64,000 bases of DNA, taken from assembly GCF_023065955.2 (NCBI RefSeq), contig NW_026622841.1, positions 19,713,501 to 19,777,500 on the forward strand, written 5' to 3'. The translations under genes were made by a program, and so were the position numbers. This DNA is from Ursus arctos. Its lineage: Eukaryota > Chordata > Mammalia > Carnivora > Ursidae. A model generated the notes under the pieces. It searched no databases. It was not told where the DNA came from and saw nothing but the letters and a program-made list of their open reading frames with translations. Of the stretch, positions 11,220 through 21,800 are shown one piece after another. Position 1 is the stretch's first letter, and every line of letters begins with the position of its first letter.

Positions 11220-12005
11220 TTTCTTATTTTATCTCACTTCTCTCACTACAAAATTTCATATAAAAATACCCTTTCCCCCTGGTTACAGAAAGAAGTAATA
11301 TATATTTGTTGTAGAAAATGTGGAAATACATATAAGCACTAAATAGATAATAAAATTCACGGGGATGCCAGGACTCAAGATAATGCCCTGTTTAGACACT
11401 GGCGTACATACACATACACAAACATTATATTTCACAAAATTGGAAATGTTGTAGATTCATTTTAAAGCCTGCCACTTCCATATTACCAATTACTTTTGTT
11501 AATAATGTCACATTGTCTCTAATTCATTACATAATATTCAACTATAGGGGTAGGCAAACTATGAACCATACACCAAATCCAGCCTGCCACCTGTTTTTGT
11601 AAATAAAGTTTTATTGGAACACAGTCATGCTCATTGTTTTACCTATTATCTGTGGCTATAACAGCAGAGTTGAGTAGTTGTAACAGAGACTGTCTGTACC
11701 ATAAAACTATTTGGACCTTTACAGAAAAGGTGCCAACCCTTGTTAAAAGACACACCTTTAATGGCCATATGGTGTTCCATTCTATAGATGTATCATAAAT
11801 TAACTAATTTCTCATTAGTACACATTTTCACTCTTTTCAATTTTTTTCCTATACTGGTTACCCTGGCTTGCAAATCTTTTCAGGCATCCTAAAAATTAAA
11901 TCACTGGATAAAAGGGCATGTCCTATATAAGGCTTTTGAAGATATGGCCAGATTTTCTTCCAGAGGATTACACCAATCACTACTACTCACAAAGAAATTT
12001 CTGGA
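11220..12005 (-). mobile_element. Old L1 (L1ME/L1M type) relic
   Basis: On the + strand, segments such as 'taatggccatatggtgttcc', 'atcactggataaaagggcat' and 'gatatggccagattttcttc' are the familiar antisense of an ancient L1 ORF2 end. It is interrupted by a hAT-type element at about 11545-11742. Confidence 0.6.
11545..11742. mobile_element. Non-autonomous hAT-type DNA transposon
   Basis: Starts 'aggggtaggcaaactatgaa' and ends 'aaaggtgccaacccttg', with the internal 'aaataaagttttattggaac'. This arrangement matches a common mammalian hAT (Charlie group) element with complementary ends. I could not name the subfamily, and an 8-bp target duplication is not visible. A related copy lies at 24985-25300. 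Confidence 0.75.
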
Positions 12006-12349
12006 AAGAATATTTACCCCCACTGCATATGCATTCTCACTGCCCACTTCTGATCATTTACTCTTGGTGACTATTAAGGATCTCTTTGTCACAATATTAG
12101 TGCCTTATTTTCAGTCTCTCTTCCTTGACCTCCCTCAGGCTCTATTTTCTCTCAGCATTTAGTTCAATCTCCTCTCTCACCCCAGGTTTTGTAATATCCA
12201 GCCATCAGTGAGCACCTTCATGTTGGCATATTTCACTTCTATCCTGGAATGCTGAGGCAGTCTTTTTACTAGTCCACTCCTTATAGTTACAGCTTCCTTT
12301 ATTTTTTTTAATATATAGTCCTGCTAGATTAAGTTTCCTTTTTAAAGTT
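12006..12349. other. Pyrimidine-rich anonymous sequence
   Basis: T- and C-rich on the + strand. It may be the unrecognisable 5' part of the L2 that follows. No gene is seen; the 72-codon frame at 11944-12162 starts inside the L1 relic. Confidence 0.35.
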
Positions 12350-12960
12350 TTAATTGTATTAATTTTCTGCTCAAAAATCTGCAATGAATTTATTGCTTAC
12401 AGAATAAAGTTAAAATTCCTTTCATTAGTAATGAATACTCTTCAAATTGGCCCCAACTTGCCTTTCAGACCTTAACTCCTTAATTAGTTTGTCAACTGTG
12501 AGCTTAAAACAATTCAACAACTCCCTATTCTCTTAATCATGGATTTTTAACCCTTATACATTTTTTGGTGAATTCTACATATGTAATATGTGTGTGTTTA
12601 CCATTGACCCTAATGCCCTCTACCCAACCCATCAAATCATACCCATTCTTCAAAGCTTAGATTTAACGTAGTTTCTCTTATGAAGTTTTTGCTTCATTCC
12701 ATCAGCCAAAAAATATATCCTCCTCCTGTGAACTCTCCATGGTAGTTATATTTTTATCTGTACCTGTCATATAATATTTACTTTATACACAATGATCTCT
12801 GAAAGTATTTTATTTTGCTATTTGTTTTAGACTAAATTGCTGCATGCTTGTGCCTTTTTCCCTTTCAATCTTCATTGTGCTGTGGCTTCCACAAGATAGA
12901 GAAGTTATCATTGAGTCAATGACTAAATTGAATGGATTGATCATTTATTTAATGGAGGAT
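12350..12960 (+). mobile_element. L2 LINE fragment
   Basis: 'tgctcaaaaatctgcaatga', 'cttacagaataaagttaaaa', 'caaattggccccaacttgcc' and, further on, 'cattcttcaaagcttagatt' follow the order of the L2 3' region. Ancient and diverged. Confidence 0.6.
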
Positions 12961-13529
12961 AGACCTGAAGTAGTCCAATACTTCATGAGTCATCCAGCAC
13001 TGGGATAAAAATCAGAACATTATGGATTCAGCCCTTCTAATAGTATTACATAATCTGTTACAACAACACTACTGCTATTTACTCACCTAAAAAGTGGGAC
13101 TTGTTAGACGCAATACATATCCCTCCTAACGCATCACGATAGAATACTAATACATCAAGCCAACCAGCGATGAATCTGGTTTTTTCTAATTAGATTTCAG
13201 GAGGGTAGTTACTGCTGATCCGTTTCACGGAATGGCTGGTGCACAGTGTGGTTCTTATCCAACTTGAGAAGCGGAGGAGAAACAGCACTTACACTTGAGG
13301 ACTTTGCCCAAATTGAGAAGCAGTGAGGACTTACTCTATTCTGGTTCATTACGTAAGATGCCAACTAGATGGTGGGTTTTGTTTTGTCATCTCTCTTTGG
13401 CATTGAAGATTTGTTGACTCCTAAAATTCCAGATGACAGACGCACAAGAAATTATACTACTCATAATTAATATGACCTATAGAATGAAAGTACATCAGAT
13501 GACTAAGAGGCATTTGTTATTAGCATGTG
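12961..13529. other. Repeat-free stretch
   Basis: No repeat family recognised. An imperfect internal repetition of 'ttgagaagc...gaggactt' occurs around 13265-13335. A candidate for non-coding conservation only because it lacks repeats; nothing further is visible. Confidence 0.35.
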
Positions 13530-13670
13530 GTCCTTCACTGTCCAGGAGTATGTAACCTTGGGAAAATTATTTCAGTTCTCTGGGCTTCTTTTTCCTGCCA
13601 GTCAAGGAGCTCAACTAGGTGATATCAAAGCTCATCTCCACCTCTGAGCATTTGGATTCTGTCACCAGGC
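13530..13670 (+). mobile_element. MIR SINE
   Basis: 'tatgtaaccttgggaaaatt' then 'atttcagttctctgggcttc' then 'agctcatctccacctctgag' matches the core and 3' order of MIR. Confidence 0.6.
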
Positions 13671-14269
13671 ACAGAGAGCGTGGGCAGCCTCTCAGATAGA
13701 CAAACTGGACCCACTGGGGAAAATCCCACGTTGTTGTGTGACCGTCCCTGGGAGTGTCTGTGTTACAAGACCTCCCTGGACATCTCCCTCCTTACCCAAA
13801 ACGGAATCACACTGCATAAAAAAAATATGCATTTGCTGTTTAGAATTGGCTAGGCACCCTGGTCTTCCACAGTGAAGTAGATGGAATGTCCGGGTCCGGG
13901 GCACGAATTCATGAATTTACGAAGCTCTCCTTGTTTCTATGACTCTGTCCACAACAGTCAGGCATTTTGTAGGAGTGTTTGCTTCATCTTTCTTTTTCAC
14001 ATTTATGTTGACAATAGTGCAATTTCAGCATCATTTATGAGAACATGATTGAGTCATCTCCTCTTTAGTAGTTATCAGATGAGCCAGCACTTTTTACAAA
14101 TATCTGTTCTCTCTAGTTTGCTTTAGTTTATTTTCCTTATACTTCCAAAAATCCCGACTGTGCTACCAAGGTCAGCGTTCTATCATCCTTCCTTGCTCAA
14201 AAATTTAAGTGATTAAATTATAATAATGGCATACCAGAACTTAAAAGGATCATAGAAATAATTTAGTTC
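13671..14269. other. Anonymous sequence
   Basis: A 70-codon minus-strand frame (13692-13904) resembles no family I know. No other signal noticed. Confidence 0.4.
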
Positions 14270-14345
14270 AATCTCCTCATTTTACAGTTATTAAAATTGA
14301 AGAGCATGAAGAGATGTAATAGTTCAAGGTCCCTGGATTAGCTGG
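14270..14345 (-). mobile_element. Possible MIR fragment
   Basis: 'tctcctcattttacagttat' followed by 'taatagttcaaggtccctgg' is a diverged antisense MIR-like arrangement. Short and uncertain. Confidence 0.3.
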
Positions 14346-14960
14346 TTTCCTAGAAAACAGAGCTGAAGGCAAGGCTTAAATAGTAATGCTTTCTTGGGAG
14401 GGAAAACCCAGGTTGCTGAGAGTCAGGGAAGGGGAGATAAGGGAGGGAAGGGTGGAAAGCAAATGTCAATGATGTATGGTTCTGCTGATCACGGATTCAT
14501 TCCAAGCTCAAAGAGACAAAGCTGGTTTCTCTGCAGATACCAGTCTAGCAAGAAAGCTCCAGAAATCTGTAGCATGCCTCAACATAGTCTGTCAGAGCGA
14601 GAATGAAGAGAGAATTTACCTGCTAGACCCAAGAACAAGAAGTTCTATCACTCATGAGAGCTTACCCGACGGGACGTTAACTCACTCCCCCTCACTCCTG
14701 GGTTTTGCTCCCTGGCCTCTTTGGCATCTCCTGGGAAGTCGAATCCCGTGGCCCATAGCATGTTGCCTGAAGCGTCCGTAAGAGTCAGAGACTCTGGGCA
14801 AGGTGCCCTTAGGCTTCAGGGGGCAGAAACGAACCCAGATGGAGGTGGTTGCTGCTGCAGTTATCAAAGCAGAACAAGGGGCTCAGTATTCTGGAGACAA
14901 GTAAGCCTGAGAGAAAACTGAAAGTGGGTCCAGTACTGTCACATAGCTTCGTCGTAGCAA
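14346..14960. other. Possible ancient LTR-like repeat, unassigned
   Basis: Begins 'ggtttcctagaaaacagagc', then a purine-rich block ('ggaaggggagataagggagg'). Its general layout recalls the insert at 9.3 kb, but I cannot align the two by eye. Several short overlapping frames (up to 101 codons, 14476-14781) lie on both strands and look like chance frames in this less AT-rich stretch. Confidence 0.3.
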
Positions 14961-15691
14961 AATCATGATGGCAAGCCGATATCCTTAAACTAAATTTAAC
15001 ACTCACAGTCAAATTTCTTTGTCCTCCAAGATTCTCCATAATCTAAATTGACCTTATTTATTCAGCTTATTGCCAACTCAAATCTTTTAAGAGAATTAAC
15101 ATCTTCTGCATCTAAACGACTCAACGACTGGGATTGAGAAGGGAAAACACGACTTGACTGTGTTTTCCCGGAAATTCTTGACCAGATAGATAAGAATGTA
15201 AACCAATTAAAAAAAAAAAAAAAGTGTTTGCTTTAGAAAATTCTTGCAAACCCATTTTCCAGGAAAAGAGTTTGCTCATCTGGTCAAACAGCTTGCATAA
15301 CAAACAACAGTTTGCTTATCGACATTATCTTCAAGATCTTTCAAGATTGTGCCCATCAATCTTACGCCATTATTTCACAGACTTTGCCCAATTCCAATCA
15401 TTTACTTTGAAGGACCTACCTTAACTTCATGAGCTTAGGTCTTGATCTTTTGAAATAAGTATTTGATTGACTCTGTTACCCCCCCAAAAAAACCCATAGG
15501 AGATAGGCAATTAATTTACTTCATTGAGGTTTAGATAAAAATGACCAATTATCTCACACAGATAATCATTGTCTGACTCCCCAAAATAAAATCAGAAAAG
15601 ACCCCATACAGAAAGAATGAGGTCAGTTATCTACTTAATTCAAAATATTCAAAATTCCACCATAAAATAATTTTTTTAAATGTCTATTTAA
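14961..15691. other. Anonymous sequence with poly(A) run
   Basis: A run of about 15 A lies near 15209-15223. No retroposon body is recognisable beside it and no gene is supported. Confidence 0.4.
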
Positions 15692-15706
15692 AATTATGTG
15701 ACTATC

Positions 15707-15903
15707 GGGGCGCCTGGGTGGCACAGCGGTTAAGCGTCTGCCTTCGGCTCAGGGCGTGATCCCAGCGTTATGGGATCGAGCCCCACATCAGGCTCCTCCG
15801 CTGTGAGCCTGCTTCTTCCTCTCCCACTCCCCCTGCTTGTGTTCCCTCTCTCGCTGGCTGTCTCTATCTCTGTCAAATAAATAAATAAAATCTTTAAAAA
15901 AAT
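15707..15903 (+). mobile_element. Young SINEC (bear-type), 15-bp target duplication
   Basis: Full-length SINE with the 'ggggcgcctgggtggcacag' head. A-box-like 'tggcacagcgg' is at 15719-15729 and B-box-like 'ggatcgagccc' at 15773-15783, as expected for a tRNA-derived pol III promoter. The tail is A-rich. Exact 15-bp duplications 'aattatgtgactatc' flank it at 15692-15706 and 15904-15918. Near-identical to the copies at 43457 and 57374. Confidence 0.97.
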
Positions 15904-15918
15904 AATTATGTGACTATC

Positions 15919-16795
15919 ACCCAATTTCATTGTGCATAGTCCCCACTTTATCATATAAATTCATATTTTTACACTACATTCCCATTTGTAAAATAGTGTA
16001 AAATTTTTCCTCAAAAGTGGATTGAAATTGAATGCCAACTAATTCGTTGGGAGTGTTAGGCTTGGAATTATCCTATCACAGCTGCAGGTTAATTTAGCAC
16101 CAACCCTGCCATGGCCGATTTAATAATCACAGAAGTATTGGAAGCATCTTCTCTGACAGATCTTCAATCATGCCTCCTAAAGAAGCAGACTACATTATCA
16201 AAAAATATCTTTTCCTTTAGCCACTGAGAGGCACACATAATAATATGACACCAAAACAGCCTTAAAGAACATGCTTTTAAAACAGCTACCTAAGGTGGGA
16301 ATAATGACGGGTGAGCTAGGGGATACAGCAGGCTAAGTGCACAAGGAGGCACTATGTTCCTTCTTTAGATCCCTCTTTTTCAGGTTCCATTCACTGTTAT
16401 TCTGAGAGAAGTTTAGAATAATTTTGCAACAATAATAACAAAAGATTTACTACAGCTGTTTCTTCCTTAGTTTCTTCCTTATTTATATTTTTTTAAATCA
16501 TGCAACTTAGTAACATGCTAAATATAAAACCAATGGATCTGGTGTAAATGCAGCATTGATTCCAATAGTCCTGGTAGAGAAGGACAGGCTGGTCTAAGAC
16601 GGATGATGGAAGAAGGGGAGAAGTGGAGCTCAGATGGAACTTGGCTTGAACGATGTCTACAGTCAGGTAAGTGGTAAGTGCGGGAGGCCCTGAAGTCCAA
16701 GTCACACGGAATGGCTAAGTAAAGGGAGGATTGAGGGCTTTCTATGCATTCAGAAGCTACCTAAGTAAGACTATAAACCTATAACCAATGAAATA
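15919..16795. other. Repeat-free stretch
   Basis: No repeat recognised. The part around 16040-16150 contains the homeodomain-like core 'ttaatttag' and an E-box-like 'cagctg', but such matches are common by chance. Minus-strand frames at 16493-16705 have no recognisable domain. Confidence 0.35.
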
Positions 16796-17330
16796 AAAAT
16801 ATTAGTGAAGATGGGGGAAGGTGGTCAAAGGGTACAAACTTCCAGTTATAAGTAAGTGCTAGGGCTGGGGGTGCCTGGGTGCCTCAGATGGTTAAGCGTC
16901 TGCCTTTGGCGCAGGTCATGATCTCTGGGTCCTGGGATCGAGCCCCGCATTGGGCTCGCGGCTCAATAGAGAGTCTGCTTCTCCCCCTCCCTCTCCCTTC
17001 CACTTGTGCTCTCCCTCAAATAAATAAATAAAATCTTAAAAAACAATAAGTGCTAGGGTTATGATGTGCGTGACGGCTATAGTTAACACTGCTGTATAAT
17101 ATACAGGAAGGCTGTTAAGAGTAAATCCTAAGAGCTCTCATCATAAGGAGAGATTTTTTTCCCTTTATTCTTCTCTTTTCTTTTTATTTTACCTATGTAA
17201 GAAGATGGATGTTAGTTGAACCTATTATGGTAATCATTTCACAATATATGTAAATCAAACAATCATGCTGTATGCCTTAAATTTATATGGTGATGTATGT
17301 CAATTATTTCTCAATAAAACTGGAAAAAAA
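16796..17330 (+). mobile_element. L1M 3' end, interrupted by a SINE
   Basis: 'aaagggtacaaacttccagt' precedes the SINE. After it come 'ctatagttaacactgctgta', 'taatcatttcacaatatatg', 'atgccttaaatttatatgg' and 'tcaattatttctcaataaaa', which is the order of an L1M 3'UTR through its poly(A) signal. Confidence 0.8.
16867..17046 (+). mobile_element. SINEC inserted in L1M 3'UTR
   Basis: Head 'gggggtgcctgggtgcctca', B-box-like 'ggatcgagccc', tail 'aaataaataaataaaatctt'. The 12-mer 'taagtgctaggg' flanks it at 16853-16864 and 17047-17058. The L1M sequence continues on both sides. Confidence 0.95.
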
Positions 17331-17489
17331 TATTCAGCCATATGGAGAAATCCCTGGAAGGGATTACAATGTTATGGAAATACTTGGTTTGTTAAGGTGG
17401 TGAAATTGTGAATTACAAAATGTTTTTTTCCTAATATTACCATTATTTGATAATTAAAGAAGATAATTTGAAAAACAAAAAAGGCTATC

Positions 17490-18795
17490 ATCACAGCAAC
17501 AATACTATATAAAACACCACATATAAATCCAACTAGAAATGAACAAAAACTATAGAACTGCATGAAGAAAACTATAGATCTTTACTAAAGAACATAAAGG
17601 AAGACTTGATTAAGACAGAGAGAGAGAGAGAGCCTAAGTTCCTGAATTGAAAGAATTTAATATTGTAGGGAAGAAGTCTCACTAAATTCATCTATAAATG
17701 TAATACTAATGAATATCAACCAAAGAATTTTTTTAAGAATTAACAACCTGATTTGGAAAAGAATAATTAGCTATCAAAGCACACCATAAAACTAGATTAA
17801 CTTTGAACATTGTGGCATTGGTGCAGAAATCTACACATTTCATAGTGAACAATTAAGCATGAAACAAAGCCATGAATATATGAAAATGTCGTTTATGAGA
17901 AAGGTAAAGTTCAAAATTAGTAGGGAAAGGATAGACTGCTCCACAAATAGTATTGATACAATTGGCTATCCATTTGGGGAAAAGATGTCAAATACTTTCA
18001 TCATTCCATATGCAAAAATAAACTCAAGTGGATTGAGTAATTATAATTCTTAAGATGAATTTAAAAAGAAACTATAATGGAATATTTTTAAATTCTAAAG
18101 AGTTTATCTAAGCAACACACTAAACCTAGAAGTCATTAAGTGATACATAAACTTGTTTAAATATATACAAATTTAAATATAAACTAAATATCAGAATAAA
18201 GATTAACATCTATAATTAATAGAGAACAATATCAAATTAAAGAAAGTAAAATAAGCCACCTAAGAGAAAAATGGCCAAGTTAGATGAGCAGCAAATTTCC
18301 AGAGGAGATCTACAAATACAGATAAAAGCAAAGATTGTCAACCTCATTACAAATCCAGGACATTTTAACTGAAATCAATTCTGTCCATCCCATTGTCTAA
18401 AGTTAAAAAGACTGATTCCATACATAATGACGAAAGGGTAGGGAAATTCACTCACTGCCGTACTTTATTTGTGGCGTTATACACCGCTAACTCAATTAAG
18501 GAGCAAGTTGATGTTACTGATTAAAGAACAACATATAAAATAAAATTTAATTACATTTTCAAACTACTACTTGTATGTATATATGTGTGTAAATGCCATG
18601 GTTAGGGATGGAAAGATGCCTAACCATTTATGTGATTACTTCTGGACAGAGAATAACATTGGAAGATGGGAGAGGAGAGGGGAAACGAACTGCCTTATTT
18701 TGTTTCTCTATTTTGTGAAACTTTTACTGGAATCTGTTAGTCACATCCTACTTCTCTAAGGTATTTTTAACTTTTTACTGAACATAATGTGTGCG
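17490..18795 (+). mobile_element. Very old L1 (L1ME type) ORF2 to 3' end
   Basis: 'gaagaaaactatagatcttt', 'acattgtggcattggtgcag', 'ataaactcaagtggattgag', 'agaaaaatggccaagttaga' and 'caacctcattacaaatccag' follow the order of L1 ORF2. The end near 18640 ('tgtgattacttctggacaga') fits an L1ME 3'UTR. Heavily diverged; no coding potential. A (GA)n run lies at about 17617-17632. Confidence 0.55.
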
Positions 18796-18819
18796 CACAC
18801 ACACACACACACACACACA
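18796..18819 (+). repeat. (CA)12 microsatellite
   Basis: Uninterrupted CA dinucleotides at the junction between two oppositely oriented old L1 relics. The length suits a polymorphic marker. Confidence 0.95.
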
Positions 18820-18829
18820 GGTGTAGAGA

Positions 18830-19875
18830 GAAGTACGCTTAAGTGTATATAGCTTGTTGAATTTCCACAGGCTGAGGTAGTAGCCGTCAGATCATGAAAC
18901 AGAATGCTCCCCACCCCTCAAAAGTTTACCTGTTGTTTCCTTCCAAATAAGAAATATCGTCTCCCCTCAGAAGGTAATCATTCTAACATCTGATGACTAA
19001 CAGAATGTTCACCTGTTTTGTTTTATATTAAAGAAATCACATGCTCAGTCATTTTTTTTAAAGTGGCTCCTTTGCTCAACATGATGATTTAGGGTCATCT
19101 TTATTAGAGCTTCAGATTTTTCATTCCCAATACTCTCGAGGTAACATTCCAGAATTTACTCATCCAATCTACCATTGATGGCTATTTGGATAATGACTCA
19201 GTTTAGGAGCGGTATAAACAGAGCGTCACTGAACATTCTCCTACATGACTTTTGCTGACTGAGCACATGTACATATGTCTGCCAGGTATATACCCAGAAA
19301 CAAAACTGCTGGCTAGAGGCTTTGCATGTGTTATTCCTGAGAAGATGGTGCCAAGCAGTTTTCAAAAGGGGTTTTATCGATTTCCACTACCAACGACCAA
19401 TGCTGTATGAAGTTCAAGTTACTCTCCATCCTCGCCAAAACTGGGTATTATCAGTTTTTTTCACTTGATCATTTTGGTGTTTTTTAGTGGTATCTAGTTA
19501 TGGTTTAATTTGTACTTTTTCAAAAATCACTAATAAATTTGAGCACCTTTTCAGAGATTTAATCGCCATTTAGATACCCTTTTGTGAAGGGTATTCATTT
19601 GCCTGTTTTTCTACTGAGTTATTGATTTATTTATATTTGTGCAAATACATATATTGTAAATATCTGTTCTCATTCTGTGGGTTGCTTTTCAACTTTTTAA
19701 AGATGCCTTTTGAAGAATATTTTTTATTTCAATATAATCCAATTTCTCATCTTTATCTTTTATGGTTAATTGTTTCAGTGTCCTAATTAAGAATCTCCCC
19801 ACTTCAGAGTGACAAAGATATTTTGTGATGTTTTATCTTCTTTGTCTGATTTTGAAAAGCAGTAAAAATGTAACA
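18830..19875 (-). mobile_element. Old L1M ORF2 relic
   Basis: On the + strand, 'tggctatttggataatgact', 'ggtatatacccagaaacaaa', 'atcattttggtgttttttag', 'tggtatctagttatggttta' and 'tcattctgtgggttgctttt' are the classic antisense of L1 ORF2. Many stops in frame. Confidence 0.7.
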
Positions 19876-19876
19876 G

Positions 19877-19900
19877 ATTAGTAAAATCTGTTTTACTAAT
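19877..19900 (+). other. Perfect inverted repeat, 10-bp arms
   Basis: 'attagtaaaa' and its exact complement 'ttttactaat' are separated by 'tctg', giving a potential hairpin. No T-run or gene end is next to it, so no terminator role is suggested. Confidence 0.7.
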
Positions 19901-21049
19901 AACACCTAAAATTAGAGTACTAACCATCAACAGAATTTCTTAGTGAAAGTCAGTATTCTCATTGCAATGATCTTGCTGGGAGGGAATCAATCAGTCCCGT
20001 TTGGCATTATAAAATTTACTTTCATGTCAGCATTTGTAAATGAAAGACATTGCCACTTGACTATAAAACTGTTGACTGTAGTGAATAGCCATATGTAGAA
20101 GGCCTAGGTGAATTCTCTGAAAAAATAACACCTTAGGGTATCTTCAGATTGACTTTCATTATCCTGACAACCAGGGAGACAGGCTCTTCGCCGTGCAGCT
20201 TACAAAAAAAGGAGTCAAAAATGCATTGTGACTTCAGTGTTAAATTGAAAATGGTCATTGGACTTAGCCAGCATAAACTTATTCTCTATCCTATTTTAAG
20301 CACGCCTTCTTTGTATCTTATAAATTTCCTCTTTCTCATTTTCTTGGATTAATTAAAGGAATGTGATTAAAGATGAACTTTACGGACAAAAATTGAGGTT
20401 TTCTTTTGTTCTTCTGTTTCTTTTCTTTCTAATTGCTGATATTTTTGTTTAGAGTCTCACAGATTTATAGAGCTCAAAGATATTTTAAAGTCTTAGCCTA
20501 TTCCTCCTCTAAAAACACCCAAGCCATATGAGAACCAGTCCGGATCATGCGACAATTTGCCAAGACATCAGTTAGAGGGAACATAATCCTCTGGTTCTGT
20601 TTTTTACTTTGACTAAATAAAATATGAAGACTATAAACAATACATAAAACTCACCCAGATAAACTAGAAAAATTGTTTTATTCAATGTCGGGTGTTGTTG
20701 TTTTTTTAAATAATTCCTTTTACAACTCCAAGTTATTAAATGATGATTATAAAGTGTTACAGGATTAAATATGTTTAGCATCTTAATGAAGAAGATGGGT
20801 TCCATTATCCTCCTAAGGGCTTAGAAAGAAATGATATTGATTTGCTTGAGTTCTCATGTATGTTATCACTTATAGGTATCCTCCTTTAAAAAAAAATTCA
20901 CTTTCACCATTTAAATCTGAAATTCACCACTTGTCTATTTGTCATTGAAATAGCTCCCAACTGTTAGTCACCTATATTTTCAATCTACTCCTTTTCAACT
21001 TTATCTCCTCAATTTACCCATTTTTTTTAGTTGCTTCCCTTTGCTCATT
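19901..21049. other. Anonymous AT-rich stretch
   Basis: No repeat or gene recognised. Short frames at 20149-20352 (+) and 20572-20805 (-) have no known domain. Confidence 0.4.
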
Positions 21050-21420
21050 GCCTTTCAGTGACTCCCCATTATTGAGGGAATAAAACTCAAAAGGTTTAAA
21101 TCAAGCAACAAAGTTCTTGTAAAAACTGGCCTGAACCTACCTTCCCAACCAGTATTCACAACATTCCCTTATACAAACCCTGATGGCTACATCTCTGGTC
21201 TTCAAGTGTCACAAACACATGTACATATCCCCACTTTGCATCTATAATCAAATAATTTTCTCTCTTTTCTGGAATGTTCTTCTATCTTTTTTCCCTGTCT
21301 ACCTCTTTCAAAGTTAACACCAGGTCCTCCACTTTCTGTGACATTTTACTAATCACTTTTCTCCATGAATAAGAACTTTTGTGAAATATGTTGGTTTTGT
21401 CATGCATTAAGCACTACCAA
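21050..21420 (+). mobile_element. L2 LINE fragment
   Basis: 'cattgcctttcagtgactcc', 'gttcttgtaaaaactggcct', 'gaacctaccttcccaaccag' and 'aactttctgtgacatttta'-like parts follow the L2 3' order. Confidence 0.6.
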
Positions 21421-21428
21421 ATACTGTG

Positions 21429-21465
21429 TGTCCATCCATCCATCCCTCTATCCATTCATACAACC
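21429..21465 (+). repeat. (CCAT)n-like low-copy tetranucleotide repeat
   Basis: Several 'ccat' units, the first few uninterrupted and the rest degenerate. It lies between an L2 in + orientation and an L2-like piece in - orientation. Confidence 0.7.
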
Positions 21466-21584
21466 ATTTATATAATGAACATGTGTTAAGAATCTATTAT
21501 TACTAAATATTAATCCAGGTAATAAATAAGCAAATTCCCTGCTCTTATGAAGTTTATTTCTATGCTGGAGAGACAGAAAGTTAA

Positions 21585-21630
<46 letters not shown>

Positions 21631-21800
21631 TGTATTTCAGATGATAATAAGCACTATGAAAAATAAAGCAGAGAAAGAGCATAAGTAAAAGGGATAATGT
21701 AGGTATCTAAGCTATTTTACAAATGATGATTAGGAAAGACTCCTCCATTGAGGCAATATTTGATAATGAATGTATTCTAGGCAAAGTAGCTTTGACCTAC
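21466..21800 (-). mobile_element. L2 LINE fragment split by a (GT)n repeat
   Basis: 'gcaaattccctgctcttatg', 'ctatgctggagagacagaaa', then after the GT run 'atgataataagcactatgaa' and 'ttaggaaagactcctccatt' match antisense L2 in order. Confidence 0.6.
21588..21633 (+). repeat. (GT)n microsatellite
   Basis: About 18 uninterrupted GT units followed by one interruption ('tatg') and more GT. Confidence 0.95.

Noticed and set aside
15719..15783. tRNA gene suggested by A- and B-box motifs
   Set aside because: The boxes are part of a tRNA-derived SINE with a poly(A) tail and target duplication; no cloverleaf is formed.
18796..18819. CRISPR-like or regulatory direct repeat
   Set aside because: Simple dinucleotide microsatellite in vertebrate DNA; no spacers.
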